Origin: GCA-2697345 sp049602715
Lineage (GTDB): Bacteria > Pseudomonadota > Alphaproteobacteria > Rhodobacterales > Rhodobacteraceae
DNA length: 27,032 bases
Assembly: GCA_049602715.1 (NCBI GenBank)
Contig: JBMYRX010000027.1
Coordinates: 1-27,032 of the forward strand
Reading direction: 5' to 3'
The position numbers and the translations under genes were made by a program. Of this stretch, positions 17,781 through 24,762 are shown in pieces (position 1 is the first letter of the stretch; the number at the start of each line of letters is the position of its first letter). Under the pieces are notes generated by a model. The model did no database searches. It worked only from the letters and a program-made list of their open reading frames with translations, and was not told the DNA's origin.

Positions 17781-19043
17781 ATGGACAATACTAACTTTTA
17801 CACATTAAATAAGTGGATGGAATCTATATCAGACGTAACAATTGTGGGTGCCGGTTTAAACGGATTAACATTATCACTGGCTCTCGAAAGAGTAGGCTTA
17901 AAAGTTACTATAATTGATAACACAGATTTAAAAAAAAAGATCAACAACACAAGCTATGATGGAAGAGCGTACACCTTAGCTAAGGCTTCACAAAATCTAT
18001 TCGAGGCGTTGGGCTTATGGTCAGCTTTGAGTTCTTATTCTCAACCTATTTTTGATGTCAGAGTGACCGATGGAGACAAAAAGAATGGGCCATCAAATTT
18101 TCATATGCATTTTAATCATAAAGAATTAGGCGATGATCCATTAGGGTATACAGTAGAGGATCGCTATTTAAAAAAAACCCTGATAAATCAAGTTTATAAC
18201 TCAAAAAATATTACCGTACTTTCGGAAACCGTAGTAAACGTCCAAACTAAAAATGATATGAGTTATATATTTTGCGAAACTGGAAATATAATTAAATCGA
18301 AGGTTTTGATGGCCTGTGATGGAAAAAATAGCAAAATTGCCCGCGATATGGGGGTTTCATTAACCTTTAAAAACTATAAGCAGCAAGCACTTGTAACAAG
18401 CGTCAAGCATGAACGTAAACATAAAGGTATAGCTTATCAGTTTTTTATGCCCACTGGTCCTCTAGCCATTTTACCTTTAAGGAAAAATAGATCATCAATC
18501 GTCTGGGTTCTTCCTACCAAAAACGGCCTCTGTAATTCGAAGCTGAACAAAAAAGGTTTCAAACAAAAACTACAGCCTGTATTTGGAAGTTTTTTGGGTG
18601 AAATAGAACTGATTGGGAAACGTTTTTCTTATCCTCTCAGTTCAATAATTGCCGATAGTTTTATTAAAAAACGTGTAGTTTTGATTGGAGACTCTGCGCA
18701 CAGCGTTCACCCAATAGCAGGGCAAGGTTTTAACCAAGGACTAAGAGATGTTGCTACAATAGCAGAAGTCATAACATTAGCTAAAAGGCGGGGAGAAGAT
18801 ATTGGATCTAGTAATGTTTTAGAGCGGTATGAGAACTGGCGTCGGTTCGATTCAGCTACCTTATCTAAATCTACAGATCTATTTAATTCACTTTTTTCTA
18901 ATGACAACTCATATCTTCGTCTAGGTCGTGGGTTGGGAATGAGCGCAATTAACAATACACCATTCTTACGTAAATTTTTTATGCGGGAAGCTGCGGGTCT
19001 AAATGGTGATCAGCCTAGTCTTTTATTAGGTCAACAGTTGTGA
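17781..19043 (+). CDS. UbiH/UbiF/COQ6-family FAD-dependent hydroxylase (ubiquinone biosynthesis)
   Basis: A 420-aa class A flavin monooxygenase. It has the FAD motif GAGLNGL (residues 23-29), a DG motif (ACDGKNSKIARDMG) and the second FAD motif VVLIGDSAHSVHPIAGQGFNQGLRD, which is diagnostic for the ubiquinone hydroxylase family. Members add hydroxyl groups to the ring of ubiquinone precursors at C1, C5 or C6; which position cannot be told, and alphaproteobacteria often use one or two such enzymes with mixed specificity. ATG 17781 is used here; Met13 (17817) is an alternative that would begin just before the FAD strand, and neither has a strong ribosome site. It is divergent from the amidase and ends one base from the stop of the Trm112-like gene. 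Confidence 0.9.
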   Translation: MDNTNFYTLNKWMESISDVTIVGAGLNGLTLSLALERVGLKVTIIDNTDLKKKINNTSYDGRAYTLAKASQNLFEALGLWSALSSYSQPIFDVRVTDGDKKNGPSNFHMHFNHKELGDDPLGYTVEDRYLKKTLINQVYNSKNITVLSETVVNVQTKNDMSYIFCETGNIIKSKVLMACDGKNSKIARDMGVSLTFKNYKQQALVTSVKHERKHKGIAYQFFMPTGPLAILPLRKNRSSIVWVLPTKNGLCNSKLNKKGFKQKLQPVFGSFLGEIELIGKRFSYPLSSIIADSFIKKRVVLIGDSAHSVHPIAGQGFNQGLRDVATIAEVITLAKRRGEDIGSSNVLERYENWRRFDSATLSKSTDLFNSLFSNDNSYLRLGRGLGMSAINNTPFLRKFFMREAAGLNGDQPSLLLGQQL

Positions 19044-19044
19044 A

Positions 19045-19224
19045 TCAGTCTATCTTTCTAGCCTCATCGACCAACATGATGGGTATTCCGTCTCTAATTG
19101 GAAAAGCAAGTTTAGCTTTATTTGAAATTAACTCTTGGGCGGTAGAATCATACCTTAAAGTGGACTGAGTTAAAGGACAGACTAAATTCTCGAGCATAGT
19201 TTTATCTACCTTATATTCCTTCAT
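19045..19224 (-). CDS. Trm112-like small protein (YcaR family)
   Basis: A 59-aa protein I read directly from the minus strand: it starts MKEYKVDKTMLENLVCPLTQ and ends IPIMLVDEARKID. The LVCPLTQSTL stretch, YDSTAQELIS, and FPIRDGIPIMLVDEAR are typical of bacterial Trm112/YcaR proteins. Only one cysteine (Cys16) is left of the zinc-binding set, as in many alphaproteobacterial members. Eukaryotic Trm112 activates several methyltransferases; the bacterial role is largely unknown. Its ATG overlaps the LON-domain gene stop by 4 bases (ATGA, 19221-19224), so the two are probably translated together. Its stop lies one base from that of the convergent flavin hydroxylase. Confidence 0.9.
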   Translation of the reverse strand: MKEYKVDKTMLENLVCPLTQSTLRYDSTAQELISNKAKLAFPIRDGIPIMLVDEARKID

Positions 19225-19862
19225 TGCATAGAATCTCCAGCTCTTCCACCAAGTATAGAAAACTCTAGTAATGTTGTAAGGGTTTTTCTTCTTAACACCA
19301 AAGATTTTGCTTCCAGAAGTGCCTGCTTGTCTTCAGCTTCGAAAGGACAAAGTATTGAAAGAGAGTTTATTAATAGCTCCTCATCAGCATCCTTTAGACT
19401 ATTCCAATCTGTCTTAAGATCAGCTGAAACAAAGAATTTTTCTAGTAACTCCATAAAATAATCTCTATCGAAATCTTTATCTTTTTCAGCAGGACCAAGA
19501 TCTGTTTCAAAATCAGACCAATCCACCTGTGCCTTTCTGTAAGCGGTAAAGCCAATTTCTTCTACCTCTATCTGAAATCTGGAAACTCCCGCAAGGGTAA
19601 TCATATAACGACCATCTGGCGTTTCAGAAAACTGAATTATTCTACCTGCACAGCCTATTTTATGTAAATCATTTGGATTACCAGTATTGCTATTCACCTG
19701 TATCATTCCAATCATACGGTCGGAAGTTTTCAAGCTATCTTCTAGCATTTGAAGATACTTCGGTTCGAAAATTTGTAATGGTAGATTCGAACGAGGCAAA
19801 AGTAACGCTCCCGACAATGGAAATATAGGAATCACTTTGGGTAGATTATTACTTACAAACAT
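19221..19862 (-). CDS. LON-substrate-binding-domain protein (no protease domain)
   Basis: A 213-aa protein made almost only of a Lon N-terminal (LAN) domain: VIPIFPLSGALLLPRSNLPLQIFEPKYLQMLEDSL at residues 10-44, then GMIQV and GCAGRIIQFSETPDGRYMITLAGVSRFQI. There is no AAA+ motor (no Walker A) and no serine-lysine protease domain, so it cannot be a Lon protease itself. It lies between cnoX (26 bases upstream) and the Trm112-like gene (4-base overlap), an arrangement widespread in alphaproteobacteria. A role in recognising unfolded proteins is plausible from the domain and neighbours but not shown. Length is normal for stand-alone members. Confidence 0.9.
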   Translation of the reverse strand: MFVSNNLPKVIPIFPLSGALLLPRSNLPLQIFEPKYLQMLEDSLKTSDRMIGMIQVNSNTGNPNDLHKIGCAGRIIQFSETPDGRYMITLAGVSRFQIEVEEIGFTAYRKAQVDWSDFETDLGPAEKDKDFDRDYFMELLEKFFVSADLKTDWNSLKDADEELLINSLSILCPFEAEDKQALLEAKSLVLRRKTLTTLLEFSILGGRAGDSMQ

Positions 19863-19888
19863 TTATCAAATCACCTATAATTAGCATA

Positions 19889-20797
19889 TTAGCTAAATAT
19901 TAAAGACGACAGTTTACGTCTTGCTTTTAAAGCCTCCGGGTCGTCAGGTTTCATAATCTCAAAAACACTAAATAAGTTTTTTTTAGCCACCTCGTCATTC
20001 CAATCCTTATCGAGCTTAAATAATTCTAAAAGATGATATATCGCCTCAGACATTCGTGAGTCTTTGATCAAGGCAAGAGCTAAATCTAACCTTGCTTGTT
20101 TATCATTGGGCGTATTTTTAACCTTCACGTCAAGCTCTTCAACGCTTGCTAAACCCTCTGATTTACTAAGCAACTCAAGTCTTGTTCTAACCGCATTAAT
20201 ACTACTTGAACTTTTAAGTTCAGTCGGGGCGTTATCAATCAAATCTTTTACTTTTTGTATCTGTCCAATTTCTAAAAAAGCTGACGCAAGACCTGCATAG
20301 GCTCTTTCATGCGTTGGAACCTCTCCCAAAATAGCAGAAAAAATCTCTATGCAATCTTGGTATTTTCCATCAAGAAACATTTCCTCCGCTGTAGCCATTG
20401 CTTCTTCCAAGCCATCCTCTGCATTATTTCCAGAAAGTGAAATCAGTTTATCTATAAATTTCTTTATTTCACTTTCTGATTGTGCTCCTTGGAAGGCATC
20501 AACTGGTTTACCTTCAAAAAAACCATAAACGGTTGGAATAGATTTAATTTGCAACTGTGCTGCTATTTGTTGGCTCTGATCTACATCAATCTTAACCATC
20601 TTAACTTTGCCATTCGCTTTTTTTACAGCACTTTCCAAAGCCGGCCCAAGAGTTTTGCAAGGACCACACCAAGGGGCCCAGAAATCGACTATAACGGGAA
20701 CTTCCTGACTGGCTTCTATTACGTCAGCGCCGAATGTCGACTCATCGCCATCCTTTATCAAGTTTTTGTGATTTGCATTATTATTAAGTTCTAACAT
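19889..20797 (-). CDS. Thioredoxin-TPR chaperedoxin (CnoX/YbbN family)
   Basis: A 302-aa protein with a thioredoxin domain first and tetratricopeptide-like helices after. The active site APWCGPC holds Cys44 and Cys47, so unlike E. coli CnoX (which lacks the redox pair) it should be a working thiol reductase. The cis-proline loop is IKSIPTVYGFF. From about residue 125 on, the TPR-like repeats show patterns such as YQDCIEIFSAILGEVPTHERAYAGLASAFLEIG. Family members hold unfolded proteins and pass them to GroEL or DnaK, mainly under oxidative stress. The gene sits 55 bases behind xthA and 26 bases before the LON-domain gene. No signal peptide, so cytoplasmic. Confidence 0.92.
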   Translation of the reverse strand: MLELNNNANHKNLIKDGDESTFGADVIEASQEVPVIVDFWAPWCGPCKTLGPALESAVKKANGKVKMVKIDVDQSQQIAAQLQIKSIPTVYGFFEGKPVDAFQGAQSESEIKKFIDKLISLSGNNAEDGLEEAMATAEEMFLDGKYQDCIEIFSAILGEVPTHERAYAGLASAFLEIGQIQKVKDLIDNAPTELKSSSSINAVRTRLELLSKSEGLASVEELDVKVKNTPNDKQARLDLALALIKDSRMSEAIYHLLELFKLDKDWNDEVAKKNLFSVFEIMKPDDPEALKARRKLSSLIFS

Positions 20798-20852
20798 TTT
20801 TTACCAACTCTTCTAATTTATCTAATCAAATTAATTTTCTATACTGGACAGA

Positions 20853-21641
20853 CTAAAAATCAAATATAGTAAAAACTGGTGCATGGTCCGAAGGCCGGTC
20901 CCAACCACGGGCTTCTTTAAGAGTATAACATTTTTTAGCGTGTGATGCTATATCATTTGTTACCCAAATATGATCTAGTCTTCTTCCTCTATCTGCCTTT
21001 AACCAGTCTCTTGCTCGATATGACCACCATGAGTATAACTTCCCATCAGGCTCTAGTTTTCGAATTATATCAACCCAATCTCCACTCTTTTTAACCTCTA
21101 GTAAACTTTCGATCTCAATTGGGGTGTGGCTAACAACTTTTATTAACTGTTTGTGAGACCAAACATCGTCTTCATAGGGAGCTATATTCAAGTCTCCAAC
21201 TAAAATAGATTTAACAGGTTTTTTTTGTTTAAATGAATTCATTAGATCATTGAGATAATCTAACTTTTGACCAAACTTTTCATTAACTTTTCTATCTGGA
21301 ATATCACCACCAGCTGGTATGTAATGATTATGAATAGTGATCCCATTTTCTAACACGGCTGATACATGACGAGCGTGATCTAAGTTTGCATAGTTAATTG
21401 AACCCATATCTTTAATTGGAATTTTTGATATTATAGCAACACCATTATAACTTTTTTGACCCCTCGCAACAATATAACGGAACCCTATGTTTTTTAATTC
21501 CTCAACTGGAATATCATCAACAATACTCTTGCATTCTTGAAGACATAAAACATCTGGCCTTTCTTGCTTTAATAGCTTTAAGACCAGTGGCATACGAAGT
21601 CTTACAGAGTTTATGTTCCATGTAGCAATCTTTAATGTCAT
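20853..21641 (-). CDS. xthA: Exodeoxyribonuclease III / AP endonuclease
   Basis: A 262-aa base-excision-repair nuclease that cuts at abasic sites and has 3' to 5' exonuclease and 3'-phosphatase action. All catalytic motifs are in place: LQECK with Glu36, SYNGVAII, GDLNIAP with Asp150 and Asn152, RRLDHIWV with Asp223, and SDHAPVF with Asp252-His253. The length and the WWSYRARDW stretch fit ExoIII rather than the endonuclease/phosphatase relatives. It follows the regulator gene by 31 bases and precedes cnoX by 55 bases on the same strand, suggesting one transcript that pairs DNA repair with protein protection. Confidence 0.96.
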   Translation of the reverse strand: MTLKIATWNINSVRLRMPLVLKLLKQERPDVLCLQECKSIVDDIPVEELKNIGFRYIVARGQKSYNGVAIISKIPIKDMGSINYANLDHARHVSAVLENGITIHNHYIPAGGDIPDRKVNEKFGQKLDYLNDLMNSFKQKKPVKSILVGDLNIAPYEDDVWSHKQLIKVVSHTPIEIESLLEVKKSGDWVDIIRKLEPDGKLYSWWSYRARDWLKADRGRRLDHIWVTNDIASHAKKCYTLKEARGWDRPSDHAPVFTIFDF

Positions 21642-21672
21642 CTTATAAGCCCTGAATTCTACTCACCTAATC

Positions 21673-22347
21673 TCATAAATTTAACCTATAACCACCAGAT
21701 TCACTAATTAGAAGATTTCTGCTAATGCTATCCGTTTCTATTTTCTTTCTCAATCTGTAAATATGAGTTTCAAGCGTATGAGTCATAACCTCAGAATTAT
21801 ATCCCCATACTTCTTTTAAAAGAATGTCACGCTTTATTAGATTTCCATCAGAGTTATACAAGAAATTTAAAATTTTAGCTTCCATCTCTGTCAATCTTAT
21901 CTCTTTATTATTTTTTAAAACCATAGTTTTGAGCAAATAATTAAAAAAGTATGGCCCAATAGTAACCTCTTTATTTCTTTTTCCAGCAAACTCTCGTACC
22001 TCTCTTTTTAATGATTTTAAAAAAGTAGGAAAATATATTGGCTTACTGAAAATATCAAATTTCGTTTCATTCTCATCCCCATAAGCTCTATTATCAGATA
22101 CTACAAAAAAAATTGGAATTACAATTTCAATTTTAGATAACTTCTTAGCGATAAATTGTTGAACTTGTTTTTGGTTCTCAGATTCTACTAAAATTACATC
22201 AGGCTCTCCATCAAGTATAGTTTCAATGTCAAAGCTGTTAGCATTGACTTTAGTTACACTAACGCCATCTAAAAGAGTTAATAGACCACCCAAGGCATCA
22301 ACAAAATATATATCACTATAAACAACAGTAATATTACTAAAACTCAT
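21673..22347 (-). CDS. OmpR-type winged-helix regulator with degenerate receiver domain
   Basis: A 224-aa regulator. The C-terminal part (about residues 127-224) is a clear OmpR/PhoB winged helix: EIRLTEMEAKILNFLYNSDG, then LLKEVWGYNSEVMTHTLETHIYRLRKKIE, and the ending SGGYRLNL. The N-terminal 120 residues look like a response-regulator receiver (DVILVES, FDIFSKPIYFPTFL with the conserved Lys102-Pro), but the phospho-acceptor aspartate is Glu55 and the usual N-terminal acidic pair is reduced to YSD. It is therefore probably not controlled by ordinary phosphotransfer. No histidine kinase gene is next to it. It heads the cluster xthA-cnoX-LON-Trm112 and is divergent from ribA. Targets unknown. 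Confidence 0.88.
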   Translation of the reverse strand: MSFSNITVVYSDIYFVDALGGLLTLLDGVSVTKVNANSFDIETILDGEPDVILVESENQKQVQQFIAKKLSKIEIVIPIFFVVSDNRAYGDENETKFDIFSKPIYFPTFLKSLKREVREFAGKRNKEVTIGPYFFNYLLKTMVLKNNKEIRLTEMEAKILNFLYNSDGNLIKRDILLKEVWGYNSEVMTHTLETHIYRLRKKIETDSISRNLLISESGGYRLNL

Positions 22348-22413
22348 AATTAGTTTTCCTTATTAAGATTACAGTGTTGAAAGACATATTTAAATCAAGG
22401 ATATATAATAACT

Positions 22414-22442
22414 TAGACATGACTTAATATTAGATTTATATA
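22414..22442 (+). promoter_or_regulatory. Possible promoter for ribA
   Basis: TAGACA at 22414-22419 and TATATA at 22437-22442 with a 17-base spacer, ending 30 bases before the ribA ATG. The region is very AT-rich, so this could be chance. The 125-base divergent spacer must also hold the regulator gene's promoter on the other strand. Confidence 0.28.
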
Positions 22443-22472
22443 ACTATACAGTTCAAGGGATATAAAAATTAA

Positions 22473-23552
22473 ATGTCAATAAAACCCAATACAATTGAAG
22501 TCCTTGCTCGGGCCCGTAATGACTTAAGAATTGGTCTCCCTATAGTAATTGGAGATATAATAGTGGTTGCATCTGAAACTCTTACCGAGTCTCGTTTAAG
22601 CTTTCTCAAAAAAATAGGCCCATTATCCCTTGTAATCACCAAGTGGAGAGCTAGTACATTGAAATTGGGTTTTTATGATAATGATATTGTACGGCTGGTA
22701 TTGCCACTTAATGCCACTTCCAGTTGGGTAAGGGCTGTTGCTGACCCCTCCCAAGATTTAGCAAGACCATTAAAAGGGCCTCTAAAAAGCATAAGGGATA
22801 AAAACTCTAGAGAGCCTCGTTCAGCGATTAATCTCGTCAAGGAAACTCAATTACTACCATCTGTAGTTTTCGGAAGACTGAAATGTGGCGAAGTTTATGC
22901 TCGAAATAATAATTTAACATATGTAAATCCGAAAAAACTCGGGATTGCACAATCAAAAGCATCCAAACTAAACCCTGTAATCAGCGCAAAGATCCCTATT
23001 TTAGCATCTATGAAATCTAAAATAACAATATTTAGACCAGATGACGGTACATCTGAGCATTATGTAATAGAGGTGGGTGAAACTTCACGTAAGATGCCAG
23101 TTCTTACTCGTTTACATTCTACATGCTTTACAGGGGATGTTCTAGGGTCATTGAAATGTGACTGTGGTCCTCAACTCAATAGTGCTTTGGAACAAATTTC
23201 TGAGTATGGCTCCGGCTTATTATTATACCTTAATCAAGAAGGCCGTGGTATTGGTCTAGCAAACAAAATGCGTGCTTATTCACTTCAGGATGAAGGTTTT
23301 GATACGGTCGATGCGAACCATAGACTCGGGTTTGAAGATGATGAACGCGATTATAAAATTGGTGCTGAAATCCTCAAAAGACTTGGTTTTTCTGAAGTAA
23401 ACTTACTAACTAATAATCCTCATAAAATTTCAATGCTTGAAGAAAATGGTATTAAGGTCGCTAAGAGACTACCATTAGAAATAGGAAAAACAGAACTAAA
23501 TAAAAAATATCTTGCAACAAAAGCTAAAAAATCAGGGCATATTTTTGACTAA
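22473..23552 (+). CDS. ribA: GTP cyclohydrolase II with degenerate RibB-like N-terminal domain
   Basis: A 359-aa protein whose C-terminal 190 residues are GTP cyclohydrolase II, the first step of riboflavin synthesis. Zinc cysteines are Cys218, Cys229 and Cys231 (STCFTGDVLGSLKCDCG; the 11 and 2 spacing equals E. coli RibA), followed by QEGRGIGLANKMRAYSLQD and LLTNNPHKI. The first 170 residues resemble DHBP synthase (RibB) in outline: GDIIVVASETLTESRLSFL and REPRSAINLVKETQLLPSVV fit two RibB blocks. The acidic DDEDRENEGD motif is gone, and the catalytic HTEA is RSA-like, so this half is probably inactive. AAGGGA lies about 12 bases before the ATG, rather far. The stop is overlapped by the next gene. 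Confidence 0.93.
   Translation: MSIKPNTIEVLARARNDLRIGLPIVIGDIIVVASETLTESRLSFLKKIGPLSLVITKWRASTLKLGFYDNDIVRLVLPLNATSSWVRAVADPSQDLARPLKGPLKSIRDKNSREPRSAINLVKETQLLPSVVFGRLKCGEVYARNNNLTYVNPKKLGIAQSKASKLNPVISAKIPILASMKSKITIFRPDDGTSEHYVIEVGETSRKMPVLTRLHSTCFTGDVLGSLKCDCGPQLNSALEQISEYGSGLLLYLNQEGRGIGLANKMRAYSLQDEGFDTVDANHRLGFEDDERDYKIGAEILKRLGFSEVNLLTNNPHKISMLEENGIKVAKRLPLEIGKTELNKKYLATKAKKSGHIFD
23534..23537 (+). promoter_or_regulatory. Shine-Dalgarno AGGG inside ribA that supports the TTG start at 23545
   Basis: AGGG lies 7 bases before TTG 23545, inside the last codons of ribA. The earlier in-frame TTG at 23512 would overlap ribA by 41 bases and has no such site. Confidence 0.5.
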
Positions 23553-24042
23553 TTTAGATATCAAGGTCTCTAAATGGGGCATTCGCTTTGCTGGAAGATC
23601 TTTCCCAGCAAGCCTAGGGAAATCAGGAATTACAAATTCAAAGAATGAAGGAGATGGGGCAACACCAGCAGGAGTACATAAATTAGTTGGCGTCTTATAT
23701 AGACCGGATCGAGTAGCTAAGCCGTGTAACTGGGCAGTTAAAATTAAACCTTTTGATGTCTGGTCAGATGACGTTGAAGACCCAGACTATAATATGCTGA
23801 ATAGTTTACCACACGGATATTCTCACGAAACTCTTTTTCGGTCAGACCCTCTTTATGATATTATCCTTATTACTGATTGGAATTGGCCTTACTCTGTAAA
23901 AGGACGGGGTTCAGCAATCTTTATGCATACATGGCGAAAACCTCGACACCCCACCGAAGGTTGCATCGCATTATCAAGGAGGAATCTTCTTTGGGTCTTG
24001 CGTAGAATAAAGCCAAGTTCCAGGTTAATAGTAACTACCTAA
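23545..24042 (+). CDS. L,D-transpeptidase (YkuD) family protein
   Basis: A 165-aa protein with the YkuD fold signature: His128 in GSAIFMHTW and the catalytic Cys140 in PTEGCIALSRRNL. YkuD-domain enzymes form 3-3 peptidoglycan cross-links or attach proteins to the wall. The start is TTG 23545, which overlaps the end of ribA by 8 bases; AGGG at 23534-23537 backs it. The N-terminus (MTNLDIKVSKWGIRFAG) has no signal peptide or membrane segment with either possible start, so how it would reach the periplasm is unclear. The GDGATPAGVHKLVG region is common in alphaproteobacterial homologues. Its stop shares bases with the yggS stop. Confidence 0.88.
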   Translation: MTNLDIKVSKWGIRFAGRSFPASLGKSGITNSKNEGDGATPAGVHKLVGVLYRPDRVAKPCNWAVKIKPFDVWSDDVEDPDYNMLNSLPHGYSHETLFRSDPLYDIILITDWNWPYSVKGRGSAIFMHTWRKPRHPTEGCIALSRRNLLWVLRRIKPSSRLIVTT

Positions 24043-24686
24043 GGACGTTGTCCAAAAATGGCAGAGCCAACTCGAATAAATGTTGCTCCAGACCTGATAG
24101 CAATTTCAAAATCGTTACTCATTCCCATACTTAACTCTTTCAAATTTGCTTTTGATGCTAAGTTTTTCAATGAATCAAAATAGTTGGAAGGGTCTTCTTG
24201 GCTCGGAGGAAGACACATTAAGCCACATACTGGTAAGTCAAGTTGCTTACAAGCTAGAATTAATTCATCTAAATTATTAGCTTCAACACCAGCCTTTTGT
24301 TCTTCTTTTCCAATATTAACTTGGATAAACAATTTTGGACAAAATCTATTTTCATCCCTAATTTCAGAAATTTTTTTAACAAGCTTAAAACTATCGACCG
24401 TGTGTATATAGTCGAAAAGGCCCATTGCCTGCCTAACCTTATTTCGCTGTAGTGGCCCCAATAAGTGAAGTTCAATATCCTTATACTGTTTTTTAAAAGT
24501 AGGCCATTTAGCTGCAGCTTCCTGAACTCTATTTTCTCCAAAAACCCGATGTCCACTGTCTAAAACATGCTGGACTCTATCATTAGGCTGAAGTTTTGAT
24601 ACAGCAATAACCTTAGTGAAACCATTAGGTAAGCCTACCGCCTTTTCTTCTTTCTCCACTCGATTCTTTATTACGTCTAACGACAT
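24039..24686 (-). CDS. YggS-family pyridoxal phosphate homeostasis protein
   Basis: A 215-aa alanine-racemase-barrel protein without catalytic activity, which binds PLP and keeps B6 and amino-acid pools balanced. The PLP lysine is Lys31 in VIAVSKLQP; GENRVQEA, HLLGPLQRNKVR and SMGMSNDFEIAIRSGATFIRVGSAIFG are family signatures. Usual motif is HLIGxLQxNK, met here with a proline. The 215-aa length fits single-domain members. It lies 76 bases downstream of the porin stop on the same strand, separated by a strong terminator, so it should have its own promoter, or depend on read-through. Tail-to-tail 4-base overlap with the L,D-transpeptidase gene. Confidence 0.94.
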   Translation of the reverse strand: MSLDVIKNRVEKEEKAVGLPNGFTKVIAVSKLQPNDRVQHVLDSGHRVFGENRVQEAAAKWPTFKKQYKDIELHLLGPLQRNKVRQAMGLFDYIHTVDSFKLVKKISEIRDENRFCPKLFIQVNIGKEEQKAGVEANNLDELILACKQLDLPVCGLMCLPPSQEDPSNYFDSLKNLASKANLKELSMGMSNDFEIAIRSGATFIRVGSAIFGQRP

Positions 24687-24707
24687 TTAACTAAACCATT
24701 TTTTTAT

Positions 24708-24742
24708 TAAAAAAAAAGAGCGGGTATATAACCCGCTCTTTT
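24708..24742 (-). terminator. Intrinsic terminator after the porin gene
   Basis: A 12-bp perfect stem (24714-24725 with 24731-24742, core GAGCGGGT/ACCCGCTC) and a 5-base loop. Read on the minus strand it is followed by a T run at about 24717-24708 and more T-rich bases. It lies 20 bases after the porin stop and is the one textbook terminator in the window. Confidence 0.93.
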
Positions 24743-24762
24743 AATCAGATTGTTAACCGTTA

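Noticed and set aside
22377..22409. TTGAAA ... TATAAT as ribA promoter
   Set aside because: Both boxes match well, but the spacer is 21 bases, too long for a usual sigma-70 promoter in such AT-rich DNA.
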